Source: Luteibacter sp. UNCMF331Sha3.1
GTDB taxonomy: Bacteria > Pseudomonadota > Gammaproteobacteria > Xanthomonadales > Rhodanobacteraceae
Reading direction: 5' to 3'
DNA length: 64,000 bases
Assembly: GCF_900109915.1 (NCBI RefSeq)
Contig: NZ_FOBU01000002.1
Coordinates: 761,170-825,169 of the forward strand
Of this stretch, positions 52,335 to 61,634 are shown piece by piece. The translations under genes and the position numbers were made by a program. How positions within the stretch are numbered: position 1 is the first letter of the stretch; the number at the start of each line of letters is the position of its first letter. The notes under the pieces are model-generated. The model had not been told where the DNA came from. It worked only from the letters and a program-made list of their open reading frames with translations, and ran no database searches.

Positions 52335-53420
52335 ATGGACGGACAGAGCGACGAACGCATCTTCGTGCAGATTCCGGCGTATCGCGATCCGGAGCTGATC
52401 CCCACGCTCGTCGATCTGGTCCAGAAGGCGCGCTACCCGGAGCGCCTTCGCGCCGGGGTGTGCTGGCAGCACGACGAAGGCGAGCGCGTCGATGCGTTCG
52501 CGGCGGCCGGCTTCCGCGTGTCCACCGACGTGCATGCGGGGCATCTGCGGCACCGCCTCGAAAAGCTCGGGGCCGTCGTGTGGATCTACGACTACGCCAT
52601 GGCGGAATCGCGCGGCTGCGGCTGGGCACGGGCGATCGCTCAACAGGCGTTCTCGGACGAGGCCTACACATTGCAGCTGGACTCGCACCACCGCTTCGCC
52701 CGGCACTGGGACAGCGACCTGATCGGCATGCTCGAGGCGCTGCGCCGGCGCAGCAGGCGACCCGTGCTGGTGGCGCACCCGCCCGCCTACGAACCAGGGC
52801 AAGCCGTGCCATCCCGTTGCGACGAGGGCTACCAGATCGATTTCGTGGCGTTCGGTGGGCCGGGTGTGATCCGGACCCGGTCGACGCCCATCGCGTATCC
52901 ACCCGGGGCGAACGCGCCGATCCGTGCGCGGTTCTTCAGCGGGGGCTTCGCGTTCGCCGACGGCACATTCGTGCGCGACGTGCCGGCCGACCCGGATCAC
53001 TACTTCAACACCGAAGAGATCACCCTCGCCGTACGCGCCTACACCCACGGCTACGACCTGTTCCACCCGCATCGCCATGTCGTCTGGCACTACTACGGCC
53101 GTCCGGACGCGCCAAAGGTCTGGGACGATCAGGCGCTCGCCCTCGCACGCGGCGAGACGGTGCTGGATGGGGCGCGACTGGGCCTGCGCGCGCTGTCGGA
53201 CGTGGAGAACGCGTTCGGCATGCACGGCGACCCGGTGCCCGTACCCTGGCTGGGGCGGCGGCGGAGCCTGGCGGATTACGAGCGCTATGCAGGGATCAGC
53301 TTCGCCCGGCGCGAGGCCACGCTGCAGACCCTTTGCCGGATCGAGCCATCCGACGACGATTTCGGGCTGGATCGGCGAAGCTGGGAGGCCCGTCTCCTGC
53401 CTGCGCCCCGAATTCCTTGA
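52335..53420 (+). CDS. GlcNAc-type glycosyltransferase (PF11397-like)
   Basis: 361 residues, cytoplasmic, no membrane segment. FVQIPAYRDPELIPTLVDLVQKA start, the donor-metal motif LQLDSHHRFARHWDSDLIGMLEAL (DSHxRF, about residue 115), and RARFFSGGFAFADGTFVRDVPADPDHYFNTEEITLAVRAYTHGYDLF with the catalytic-site Glu pair. This is the family that includes Dictyostelium Skp1 GlcNAc-transferase; bacterial members have unknown acceptors. It sits between folK and panB with 57 and 54 bp gaps and looks like a lodger in a cofactor cluster. Codon usage matches its neighbours. Confidence 0.75.
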   Translation: MDGQSDERIFVQIPAYRDPELIPTLVDLVQKARYPERLRAGVCWQHDEGERVDAFAAAGFRVSTDVHAGHLRHRLEKLGAVVWIYDYAMAESRGCGWARAIAQQAFSDEAYTLQLDSHHRFARHWDSDLIGMLEALRRRSRRPVLVAHPPAYEPGQAVPSRCDEGYQIDFVAFGGPGVIRTRSTPIAYPPGANAPIRARFFSGGFAFADGTFVRDVPADPDHYFNTEEITLAVRAYTHGYDLFHPHRHVVWHYYGRPDAPKVWDDQALALARGETVLDGARLGLRALSDVENAFGMHGDPVPVPWLGRRRSLADYERYAGISFARREATLQTLCRIEPSDDDFGLDRRSWEARLLPAPRIP

Positions 53421-53474
53421 GATACCGCCCGGACAGGCGGACAATTCCGGTTTCACCCAACGAGGCGACAGAGC

Positions 53475-54302
53475 GTGTACGTCGAAAAAACGAGTGCGCC
53501 GGCGCGTAAGCCGGTGACCGTGCCGGGCCTGAAGGCGATGAAAGCCGAAAGCCGGAAGATCGTAATGCTCACCGCCTACGACGCGAGTTTCGCCGCGCAG
53601 CTGGACGCCGCCGGGGTCGACGTGGCCCTGGTCGGCGACTCCCTCGGCATGGTGGTGCAGGGGCGTGCGAGCACGCTGCCGGTGACGGTCGACGACATGG
53701 TCTATCACACGGCCGCCGTGGCACGCGGTCTGTCCGCGACGCTGCTCGTCGCGGATCTGCCCTTCATGAGCGACCGGGACGTGCCGCATGCGCTCGCCGC
53801 CGCCACGCGACTCGTCGCCGAAGGCGGCGCCGCGATGGTCAAGATCGAGGGCGCCGGCCGCATCTGCGATGTGATCGCCGCGCTCGCCGAACGCGACATC
53901 CCCGTGTGCAGCCACCTCGGTCTGACGCCCCAGTCGGTAAACCGCTTCGGTGGGTACAAGGTGCAGGGCAAGACGCAGGAAGCCGCCGACAAGCTGCTGG
54001 CCGACGCGAAGGCCGTCGAGGCCGCTGGCGCCGATCTGCTGGTGCTCGAATGCGTGCCCTCGGCACTCGCCGCCCGCATCACCGCGGAGCTGTCGATCCC
54101 GACGATCGGCATCGGTGCGGGCGTAGACTGCGACGGACAGGTCCTCGTGGTGTACGACCTGCTGGGCCTGACACCGGGCAAGCGTCCGAAGTTTTCGAAG
54201 GATTTCCTCGCGGGACGCGATTCCATCCAGGGCGCCATCGGCGCCTACGTCGAGGACGTGCGCGAACGGCGCTTCCCTGGCGTCGAGCACAGTTTCACCT
54301 GA
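53475..54302 (+). CDS. panB: Ketopantoate hydroxymethyltransferase
   Basis: 275 residues. Methylene-THF plus 2-oxoisovalerate to ketopantoate, first step to pantothenate and Co[73 protein letters not shown] (metal and substrate site) and [24 protein letters not shown] are intact. Start GTG at 53475. panC follows after 10 nt. Confidence 0.95.
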   Translation: MYVEKTSAPARKPVTVPGLKAMKAESRKIVMLTAYDASFAAQLDAAGVDVALVGDSLGMVVQGRASTLPVTVDDMVYHTAAVARGLSATLLVADLPFMSDRDVPHALAAATRLVAEGGAAMVKIEGAGRICDVIAALAERDIPVCSHLGLTPQSVNRFGGYKVQGKTQEAADKLLADAKAVEAAGADLLVLECVPSALAARITAELSIPTIGIGAGVDCDGQVLVVYDLLGLTPGKRPKFSKDFLAGRDSIQGAIGAYVEDVRERRFPGVEHSFT

Positions 54303-54312
54303 GGGCAGCACG

Positions 54313-55158
54313 ATGCAGACCGTTACAGACGCCGCCGCGATTCGTGCCGCGATCCGCGGCTGGCGCGCCGCCGGCCAGAACGTCGGCTTCGTGCCGACGA
54401 TGGGCAACCTTCACGCCGGACACCATTCGCTGCTGAAGCTGGCGCGTGCCCGTGCCGACCGTGTCGTCGCCAGCGTGTTCGTCAACCCGACGCAGTTCGG
54501 TCCCGGCGAGGACTTCGAGCGGTATCCCCGCACGCTGGCACAGGATCAGGCCGGCCTTGCCGAGGCCGGATGCGACATCCTCTTCGCGCCCGAGGTCTCG
54601 ACCATGTACCCGTTCGGCCCGGCGAGCAGCGTGAGCATCCACGTGCCGGTCGTCACCGACACGCTGGAGGGCGCCCATCGGCCGGGGCATTTCGATGGCG
54701 TTGCCACGGTGGTCGCCAAGCTCTTCAGCCTCGTGCAGCCCGATATCGCCGTGTTCGGCCAGAAGGATTTCCAGCAGCTGAAGGTCATCGAGCGCATGGT
54801 GGCCGACCTCTCGTTGTCGGTGAAGGTCATGTCCGCTCCCACGCTGCGCGACGACGACGGACTGGCCCTGAGCTCGCGCAACCAGTACCTCTCGTCGCAG
54901 GAACGGGCGAGAGCGCCGCAGATCTACGCCACCCTGACCCAGATGCGTGAGCTGTTCCGGCAAGGACACGCCTGGCAGGCACTGGAGCAGGCGGCGAGGG
55001 CGCGCCTGGAGCGGGCGGGTTTCGTGCCCGACTACGTCGCCATCCGTCGTGCCGAGGACCTCGGCGAACCCGGCGTGGACGAGCGTGAGGGGCTGGTCGC
55101 CCTGGTGGCCGCCCGGCTGGGTGCCACCCGCCTGATCGACAACCTGCCGTTCGACTGA
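54313..55158 (+). CDS. panC: Pantothenate synthetase
   Basis: 281 residues. ATP-dependent ligation of pantoate and beta-alanine. [23 protein letters not shown] (HxGH nucleotide motif), [41 protein letters not shown] and [16 protein letters not shown] are family signatures. Follows panB closely, so they are co-transcribed. Confidence 0.95.
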   Translation: MQTVTDAAAIRAAIRGWRAAGQNVGFVPTMGNLHAGHHSLLKLARARADRVVASVFVNPTQFGPGEDFERYPRTLAQDQAGLAEAGCDILFAPEVSTMYPFGPASSVSIHVPVVTDTLEGAHRPGHFDGVATVVAKLFSLVQPDIAVFGQKDFQQLKVIERMVADLSLSVKVMSAPTLRDDDGLALSSRNQYLSSQERARAPQIYATLTQMRELFRQGHAWQALEQAARARLERAGFVPDYVAIRRAEDLGEPGVDEREGLVALVAARLGATRLIDNLPFD

Positions 55159-55295
55159 ATCCCTTCACATACGGGGACTTGCGTTTCGAAGCGCGGTCCC
55201 CCATAAAGCGCACCGACAGAGGAGCCCATGCGACGGACGGGCAAGCCTCCGTTACAATGGGCGTTTTGTATCCCCAGTTGACCCCAGAGACCGCC

Positions 55296-55676
55296 ATGCA
55301 CCTCAACATGCTCAAGTGCAAGATCCACCGCGCCACGGTGACTCACGCCGAGCTGAACTACGAAGGTTCGATCGCCATCGACGGCAACCTGCTCGACGCC
55401 GCCGGCATGCGCGAGTACGAGCAGATCCACGCCTGGAACATCAGCAACGGCGAACGCTTCGTCACGTACGCTCTGCGTGCGGAAGAGGGCTCGGGCATCA
55501 TCTCGGTGAACGGCAGCGCCGCGCGCCGCGTTTCCACGGGCGACCTCCTGATCATCGCCGCCTTCGCCGGCCTCTCCGAGGCGGAACTCGCCAAGTACCA
55601 GCCGGACCTGGTCTACGTGGACGCGGACAACCGCATCACCCACACGAACCACTCGATCCCGAAGCAGGCGGCGTAA
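55296..55676 (+). CDS. panD: Aspartate 1-decarboxylase proenzyme
   Basis: 126 residues. Makes beta-alanine from aspartate; the pyruvoyl cofactor arises by self-cleavage at Gly24-Ser25 in [30 protein letters not shown] and [18 protein letters not shown] are diagnostic. Separated from panC by 137 bp that contain TACAAT at 55253-55258, so it may have its own promoter. With panB and panC it completes pantothenate synthesis apart from panE. Confidence 0.95.
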   Translation: MHLNMLKCKIHRATVTHAELNYEGSIAIDGNLLDAAGMREYEQIHAWNISNGERFVTYALRAEEGSGIISVNGSAARRVSTGDLLIIAAFAGLSEAELAKYQPDLVYVDADNRITHTNHSIPKQAA

Positions 55677-55767
55677 AGCGCGCCGCGCGTCGCGCTTCCA
55701 TACAATCCACTTGCGCTGCACTGCGGTAACATGGCCGCTTCCCCTCCGTTGCAGCCAAGTGGAAGCC

Positions 55768-57402
55768 ATGGAATCAAAGCACGCCCCGTTGCCCTCGTTC
55801 GCAGAGCACGCCGCCCGTCTCGCCAAGACGCATCTCCGCGAACTCGTCCAGGACGAGGCCCGCGGTGAACGTCTGCGCAGGCGGGTCGGTCCGATCCTCC
55901 TCGACATCTCCCGCCAGAAGCTCGACATCGCGGCGCTCGACGCCGTCGGCGGATACATCGACGGCACCGGCTGGAAAGCCGCCCGCGACGCGATGTTCGA
56001 AGGCAAGCACATCAATACGTCCGAAGACCGGGCCGTGCTGCACACCGCGCTCCGCGGTGGTGCGTCGCGTCATCCGGCGGCGCCGAAGGACGTCCAGAAG
56101 GACGTCGCCGACGCACTCGATCAGATGGAACTGCTCGTCAACGCCGTGCACGAAGGCAAGGGCGCGTCGGTCGGCCTGATCGGTGGCGTCACCGACATCG
56201 TCAACATCGGCATCGGTGGCTCGGACCTCGGTCCGCGCCTCGCCGTGCACGCGCTCAACCAGTTCCACGTGAAGAGCATCCGCAGCCACTTCCTCACCAA
56301 CGTGGACGGCCAGGCCGCCTACGACCTGATGAACACGCTCGATCCGTCGCGCACGCTGGTCATCCTGGTCTCCAAGAGTTTCAACACGCAGGAAACGCTC
56401 CTCAACGGCGGCGTCTTCCGCAACTGGATCCTCAAGGCCAACGGTGGCGACGAGGCGAAGACCTCGAAGCACTTCATCGCCGTCAGCTCGAACGTCGAGG
56501 CCGTGAACAAGTGGGGCGCTTCGCAGGTCCTGCCGATGTGGGATTACGTCGGCGGCCGCTTCTCCCTCTGGTCGGCGGTGGGCGCATCCATCGCGTTCGG
56601 CATCGGCATGAAGGGTTTCCGCGAGCTCCTCGCCGGTGCCGCCGAGGCCGACGACCATTTCCGCGCGGCGGAGTGGCAGGACAACCTTCCGGTGCTGCTG
56701 GCGATCGTCGAGTTCTGGAATCGCAACATCCTCGGCCGCAGCAGCCGCGCCGTGGTGCCGTACGTCGACGCGCTGGGCGACCTGCCGTCGTACCTGCAGC
56801 AGCTCGAGATGGAAAGCCTCGGCAAGCACGTGCATCCCGACGACGGTACGGAAGTCACCCAGTCGACGGTACCCGTGGTCTGGGGCAGCATCGGCACGAA
56901 CGCGCAGCACGCGTATTTCCAGGCCCTGCATCAGGGCACGGACACCGTGCCGCTGGAGTTCATCGGCCTCGTCAAGCCGGCGCATCCGCTGCGCGAGAAC
57001 CAGGACGTACTGACGTCGAACCTGCTCGCGCAGGCCGCCGCCCTCTCGCTGGGCAAGACGTTCGAAGAAGCGCTCGCGGAAGCGAAGACGGGCACCGACG
57101 ACGAGCGTCGCGCGCTCGCCGCGCAGCGCACGTTCAAGGGCGACCGTCCGAGCACGGTCTTCATGCTCGACTCGCTCACGCCGCATTCGCTGGGCGAGCT
57201 GATCGCGCTCTACGAGCACAAGGTATTCATGCTCGGCCACCTGTGGGGCATCAATGCCTTCGACCAGTGGGGTGTGGAACTCGGCAAGGTGATCGCGAAG
57301 CAGATCTACCCGTCGCTCGCGAACGACAAGGACGCCGGTGACCTGTCGCAGTTCGACGGTGCGACGCGAGGCCTCATCAAGGCGATCCGCGACCGCCGCT
57401 GA
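55768..57402 (+). CDS. pgi: Glucose-6-phosphate isomerase
   Basis: 544 residues. Interconverts glucose-6-P and fructose-6-P. VNIGIGGSDLGPRL, FLTNVDGQAAYDL, VSKSFNTQETLLN (Ser/Lys site), VGGRFSLWSAVG, SLGKHVHPDDG and the C-terminal HLWGINAFDQWGVELGKVIAK with the catalytic base region. ATG at 55768 after GGAAG. Ends at a strong terminator. Shares no overlap with panD (91-bp gap). Confidence 0.95.
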   Translation: MESKHAPLPSFAEHAARLAKTHLRELVQDEARGERLRRRVGPILLDISRQKLDIAALDAVGGYIDGTGWKAARDAMFEGKHINTSEDRAVLHTALRGGASRHPAAPKDVQKDVADALDQMELLVNAVHEGKGASVGLIGGVTDIVNIGIGGSDLGPRLAVHALNQFHVKSIRSHFLTNVDGQAAYDLMNTLDPSRTLVILVSKSFNTQETLLNGGVFRNWILKANGGDEAKTSKHFIAVSSNVEAVNKWGASQVLPMWDYVGGRFSLWSAVGASIAFGIGMKGFRELLAGAAEADDHFRAAEWQDNLPVLLAIVEFWNRNILGRSSRAVVPYVDALGDLPSYLQQLEMESLGKHVHPDDGTEVTQSTVPVVWGSIGTNAQHAYFQALHQGTDTVPLEFIGLVKPAHPLRENQDVLTSNLLAQAAALSLGKTFEEALAEAKTGTDDERRALAAQRTFKGDRPSTVFMLDSLTPHSLGELIALYEHKVFMLGHLWGINAFDQWGVELGKVIAKQIYPSLANDKDAGDLSQFDGATRGLIKAIRDRR

Positions 57403-57427
57403 GATCGCGCCGCCATCGGAAAAAATA

Positions 57428-57454
57428 GAACCGGCTTCGGCCGGTTTTATTTTG
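57428..57454 (+). terminator. Rho-independent terminator of pgi
   Basis: AACCGGC TTCG GCCGGTT stem-loop followed by TTATTTT, 27 nt past the pgi stop. Confidence 0.9.
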
Positions 57455-57561
57455 CTTGCCGATGACGACGCGAGGTCGCCTACGTCGTCCGGTGGGTCGC
57501 CATCGTCGCGCGATGCGCGCAGCATGGGCCATACATCGCAATCTCACGGAAGGAGAGGGCC

Positions 57562-58419
57562 ATGCATGCATCACGATGGTTGCGCTTCGCGTGCGCCGCG
57601 ACAACGGCCGTGCTCTGCGCCTGTCACGCGCCGGCACCCACGTCCCCGGTTACCTCCGCGGGCGCACGCGCTAGCGGAGAGGATGTCGCGCGCGAACTGC
57701 AGCGGCGCTACGACGACACGCGAACGGACTGTGGTTCCCCGACGGAGCCGGCCGTCGAGTGCAGCGGCCTCCTTCTGCGCGCGACGCAATGGCGGGAGGG
57801 CGAGCATTCGTGGATGGCTCCCGGACGACCGGCGGGCGTTTCGTTCTCGTGGCTGCGCCAGGATGCCAACGCCACCGGTGCGTTCTACGAGAACGGCTTC
57901 ATCGCGCACCCCGCTCAGACGGCTGCAGCGCTAGGTCTGCGGGCGCTGACGTCGCGCTGCGTGTATTACCTGAATGCCGTGACGAGTGGGGAGCAGGAGG
58001 ACCGCTGCCGCGTGCCGTGCGACGCGCAGGGCGTTTTCACCGCCGAGCAATTCGTGGATACGTTTCCGGCCGGCACGTACGGTTGCGCGTTTCGCGCGAC
58101 CGCCCGCGCGGACATGAACGACAAGCCGGCCGACGCGTGGATGCAGATGGTCGGCGTCCGGCGCATCTACCAGTACGCGGGCCACAACGAGGTGATCGTG
58201 GCCCCTTACGACGACATCGGCGCCGCGATGCCGGTCGAAGCGTTTTTCTATTACGGGTCCGGCTCGATCAGGGGGCTCGACGACGCGAAGAAAGATCAGA
58301 TCGACTTCAGGGATTCGACGGGCCGATGGGTTCCCGTGATCCTGTGGACACCGGCGGCATCGATCGGCGACCGCGCGACCTTCAGCTACGACGAGGCCGA
58401 TCAGGCGATCCTCGAGTAG
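57562..58419 (+). CDS. Halovibrin-like exported lipoprotein, paralogue 3
   Basis: 285 residues. Signal peptide with candidate lipobox VLCAC (Cys at about residue 21). Domain landmarks align with the minus-strand pair: DCGS, CSGLLLRATQW, EHSWMAP, VSFSWLRQDA, ENGFIAHP, RCVYYLNAV, DRCRVPCD, YGCAFRAT, MPVEAFFYY, DQIDFRD, VPVILWTP, ATFSYDEADQA. It is shorter than paralogues 1 and 2 in the middle. Strong RBS AGGAGAGG 5 nt before ATG. Stands after the pgi terminator, so has its own promoter (unidentified). Nearest relative is paralogue 4, 202 bp downstream. Confidence 0.7.
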   Translation: MHASRWLRFACAATTAVLCACHAPAPTSPVTSAGARASGEDVARELQRRYDDTRTDCGSPTEPAVECSGLLLRATQWREGEHSWMAPGRPAGVSFSWLRQDANATGAFYENGFIAHPAQTAAALGLRALTSRCVYYLNAVTSGEQEDRCRVPCDAQGVFTAEQFVDTFPAGTYGCAFRATARADMNDKPADAWMQMVGVRRIYQYAGHNEVIVAPYDDIGAAMPVEAFFYYGSGSIRGLDDAKKDQIDFRDSTGRWVPVILWTPAASIGDRATFSYDEADQAILE

Positions 58420-58621
58420 CGTCGGCGCGGATCGGCGTCGGCGCGGGCGGTGGTGCCCGGTCACCTTACCCGGGCTGGCTCGCTGCGATTGGCGGCGCCC
58501 CTGCCGCGTGCCTGTTGGATTGCGCCGCAATTTCAGGCGGTACCTCCGCGATGACGAGTGGCGCGCTGATACGATGCGCGCGGCCAATGAGGCCGGACTG
58601 CCATTCCAGGGAGGAATGATC

Positions 58622-59533
58622 ATGCGACATCCGATCCATCTCACGCTGCTGCCCGCCGTCGCAGCCTTGCTTTTCCCCCTCACCGCCATCGCTTCCACGA
58701 CGCCCGCGCGCGTCGACGACGCGCGGTTCGCTTACACCGTGCCGCACGATCCGTCGCACGCCGCCGCGGTGGCGGCGTCGACGCGCGACGGCGAGGCGGT
58801 CGCCGCCGAATTGCAGCGTCGCTTCGACGACCTGAGCGAGGACTGCGGCTCGCCCACTGCCGCGCCCGTGGAGTGTTCGGGCGTGCTGTTGCGCGCGACG
58901 CAATGGACGGCGGGGCAACACTCGTGGATGGCGCCGGGGCGATCCGCGGGCGTCTCGTTCTCCTGGCTGCGGCAGGACGCCAACTTCGACAGCGCGTTCT
59001 TCGCCAATGGCTTCATCGTCCATCCCGCCCGCATGGCCCGTGCACTGGGCTTCCTGCCGATCGAGTCCCGTTGCGTCTACTACATCAACGCGGTGACGAG
59101 TGGCGAGCCGTTCGATCGATGCCGCACCCGATGCGACGAGTGGGGCATCACCACCGCCCAGCAGTTCGTCGATCTCTTCGGCATCAACAACTACGGATGC
59201 TCGTTCCGGGCGATCGCCAGGCCCGACATGCACGACCAGCCGGCGGAGGCCTGGATGCAGATGGTCGGTGTCCGGCGCATCTTCGGTTACGGCGATTTCA
59301 ACGAAGTGATCGTCTCGCCTTACGACGACATCGGCGACGCCATGCCGGTCGAGGCGTTCTTCTACGACGACAAGGGGTCGACCAACGGCCTCGATGACGC
59401 GAGGAAGGATCAGATCGATTTCAGGCAGACCATCGGCCGCTGGGTACCCCTCATTCGCTGGACACCGGCGGCATCGACCGGCGAGCGTGCCATCTTCGAA
59501 TACATCGAGGCCGATCAGGCGATCGTGCGATAA
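58622..59533 (+). CDS. Halovibrin-like exported protein, paralogue 4
   Basis: 303 residues. Sec signal peptide (LTLLPAVAALLFPLTAIAS, cleavage near AIA-ST) without a lipobox Cys, so probably released rather than anchored. Then about 35 residues of linker and the shared domain: DCGS, CSGVLLRATQW, QHSWMAP, VSFSWLRQDANF, ANGFIVHP, RCVYYINAVTSG, DRCRTRCDEW, YGCSFRAI, MPVEAFFY, DQIDFRQ, WTPAAS and EADQAI. AGGGAGGA lies 7 nt before the second ATG at 58622 but abuts the first (58616), so I chose 58622. Closely similar to paralogue 3, indicating a tandem duplication. Confidence 0.7.
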   Translation: MRHPIHLTLLPAVAALLFPLTAIASTTPARVDDARFAYTVPHDPSHAAAVAASTRDGEAVAAELQRRFDDLSEDCGSPTAAPVECSGVLLRATQWTAGQHSWMAPGRSAGVSFSWLRQDANFDSAFFANGFIVHPARMARALGFLPIESRCVYYINAVTSGEPFDRCRTRCDEWGITTAQQFVDLFGINNYGCSFRAIARPDMHDQPAEAWMQMVGVRRIFGYGDFNEVIVSPYDDIGDAMPVEAFFYDDKGSTNGLDDARKDQIDFRQTIGRWVPLIRWTPAASTGERAIFEYIEADQAIVR

Positions 59534-59576
59534 ATCCCAACCCGGGTTCCCATCGATGTCGCGATCGTAGCGTCGC

Positions 59577-59614
59577 CGACGAACGAAACCGGCTTCCGCC
59601 GGTTTCGTTCGTCG
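59577..59614. terminator. Bidirectional terminator between paralogue 4 and parE
   Basis: 17-bp perfect stem CGACGAACGAAACCGGC/GCCGGTTTCGTTCGTCG with loop TTCC in the gap between the convergent genes. It serves both directions; no long T run. Confidence 0.8.
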
Positions 59615-59629
59615 ATCGTGGTCGTCCAA

Positions 59630-61519
59630 TCAGACCTCGAGCGTCGCGAGGTCGCCCTTGTCTTCGAGCCACTGCTTGCGGTCGCCCGCGCGCTTCTTCG
59701 CCAGCAGCATGTCCATCAGCTTCTGCGTGCCGTCGTCCTGCTCGACCGTGAGCTGCACGAGGCGGCGCGTATCGGGATGGATGGTGGATTCGCGAAGCTG
59801 CGCCGGATTCATTTCGCCGAGGCCCTTGAAGCGCGTGACGGAGACGGCGCCCTTCATCTTTTCGCGCTCGACCTTCTCCAGCATCAGGCGCTTTTCTTCC
59901 TCGTCGAGGCAGTAGAAGACCTGCTTGCCCACGTCGACGCGGAACAGCGGCGGCATGGCGACGAAGACGTGGCCTTCGCGCACCAGCGAGGGGAAATGGC
60001 GCAGGAACAGCGCGGAAAGCAACGTGGCGATGTGCAGGCCGTCGGAGTCCGCGTCGGCGAGGATCACCACCTTGCCGTAGCGCAGGCCCGAGAGGTCGTC
60101 CTTGCCGGGGTCGCAGCCGATGGCGACCGCAAGGTCGTGCACTTCCTGCGACGCCAGCACCGCGGTGGATTCGACTTCCCACGTGTTGAGGATCTTGCCG
60201 CGCAGCGGAAGGATCGCCTGGAAGTCCTTGTCGCGCGCCTGCTTGGCCGAGCCGCCCGCCGAATCTCCCTCCACGAGGAAGAGTTCGGTGCGCGTGAGGT
60301 CGGTCGCGGCGCAGTCGGCGAGCTTGCCGGGCAGGGCGGGGCCCTGCGTGATCTTCTTGCGCACCACCTGCTTGGCGGCCTTGAGACGCGCGCTGGCGCG
60401 CTCGATGGCGAGCTGGGCGATCTTCTCGCCGAGATCGACGTGCTGGTTCAGCCAGAGGCTGAACGCGTCGTGCACGACGCCTTCGACGATGCCGGCCGCA
60501 TTGCGCGACGACAGGCGTTCCTTGGTCTGGCCGGCGAACTGGGCATCCTGCAGCTTCACGCTGAGCACGAACGCGAGGCGCTCCCAGACGTCTTCCGGCG
60601 CGAGCTTCACGCCACGCGGAAGCAGGTTGCGGAGATCGCAGAATTCGCGGATGGCATTCGTGAGGCCGGAACGCAGGCCGTTGACGTGCGTGCCGCCCTG
60701 CGCGGTCGGAATGAGGTTGACGTAGCTCTCCTGTACGAGCTCGCCTTCCGGCAGCCACGCCAGGGCGACGTCGACGGCATCCGTCTCGCGCGCGAAATGC
60801 TTCACGAAGAGATTGGCCGGCAACGCCTCGGCGCCCTGCAGTTCGCCGCGAAGGTAATCCGGCAGGCCGTCTTCGAAGTACCACTCGGTGGTTTCGCCGG
60901 TGGACTCGTCGAGCAGGCGCACCGTGAGACCCGCGCAGAGCACGGCCTTCGCGCGCAGCAGGTGCTTCAGGCGCGAGACGAGGATCTTCGGCGTGTCGAA
61001 GTACTTCGGGTCGGGCCAGAAGCGCAGCGTCGTGCCGGTCTTCTTCCGGGGCACGCTGCCGATGACGTCGAGTTCGCTGGCGCGATCGCCGTTGGCGAAG
61101 CTCATGCGGAACTCCTGCCCTTCGCGACGGATGGTGACGTCGACGCGCGTGGACAGCGCGTTGACTACCGACACGCCGACGCCGTGCAGGCCGCCCGAGA
61201 ACGCGTAGTTCTTGTTCGAGAACTTGCCGCCCGCGTGCAGGCGCGTGAGGATCAGCTCGACGCCCGGCACCTTTTCTTCCGGATGGATGTCCACCGGCAT
61301 GCCGCGACCGTCGTCGGTCACTTCCACCGAGCCGTCGTTGAACACGGTGACGTCGATCGTCTTCGCATGTCCGGCCAGGGCTTCGTCGACCGAGTTGTCG
61401 ATGACTTCCTGCGCGAGGTGGTTCGGGCGCGAGGTGTCGGTGTACATGCCGGGGCGGCGCTTGACCGGGTCGAGACCGCTGAGGACTTCGATGTCTGAGG
61501 CGTTGTAGCGAGTATTCAT
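59630..61519 (-). CDS. parE: DNA topoisomerase IV subunit B
   Basis: 629 residues, the ParE length; GyrB would be about 800. ATPase domain: EVIDNSVDEALAG, VTDDGRGMPVDIHPEE, GGLHGVGVSVVNALS, and GGTHVNGLRSGL; TOPRIM domain: FLVEGDSAGGSAKQARD and VVILADADSDGLHIATL; C-terminal KGLGEMNPAQLRESTIHPDTRRL. Decatenates daughter chromosomes with ParC. Convergent with paralogue 4. The 208 bp upstream contain a REP-like hairpin. ParC is not in the window. Confidence 0.95.
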   Translation of the reverse strand: MNTRYNASDIEVLSGLDPVKRRPGMYTDTSRPNHLAQEVIDNSVDEALAGHAKTIDVTVFNDGSVEVTDDGRGMPVDIHPEEKVPGVELILTRLHAGGKFSNKNYAFSGGLHGVGVSVVNALSTRVDVTIRREGQEFRMSFANGDRASELDVIGSVPRKKTGTTLRFWPDPKYFDTPKILVSRLKHLLRAKAVLCAGLTVRLLDESTGETTEWYFEDGLPDYLRGELQGAEALPANLFVKHFARETDAVDVALAWLPEGELVQESYVNLIPTAQGGTHVNGLRSGLTNAIREFCDLRNLLPRGVKLAPEDVWERLAFVLSVKLQDAQFAGQTKERLSSRNAAGIVEGVVHDAFSLWLNQHVDLGEKIAQLAIERASARLKAAKQVVRKKITQGPALPGKLADCAATDLTRTELFLVEGDSAGGSAKQARDKDFQAILPLRGKILNTWEVESTAVLASQEVHDLAVAIGCDPGKDDLSGLRYGKVVILADADSDGLHIATLLSALFLRHFPSLVREGHVFVAMPPLFRVDVGKQVFYCLDEEEKRLMLEKVEREKMKGAVSVTRFKGLGEMNPAQLRESTIHPDTRRLVQLTVEQDDGTQKLMDMLLAKKRAGDRKQWLEDKGDLATLEV

Positions 61520-61634
61520 TAGGTATCGAGGCCGTTCGTAGCCGGGCAGGATGGGGTTTGCGGACCGGGATGGTCAAGCCTGCGGGTTTCACGGGCTGAG
61601 ACGCCGAGGTGCGTCACCCGCACGGCCGGTTCTT

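Noticed and set aside
57759-58619. Alternative 286-codon frame over paralogue 3
   Set aside because: Arg-rich shadow frame; the chosen frame has signal peptide, RBS and clear similarity to three other genes.
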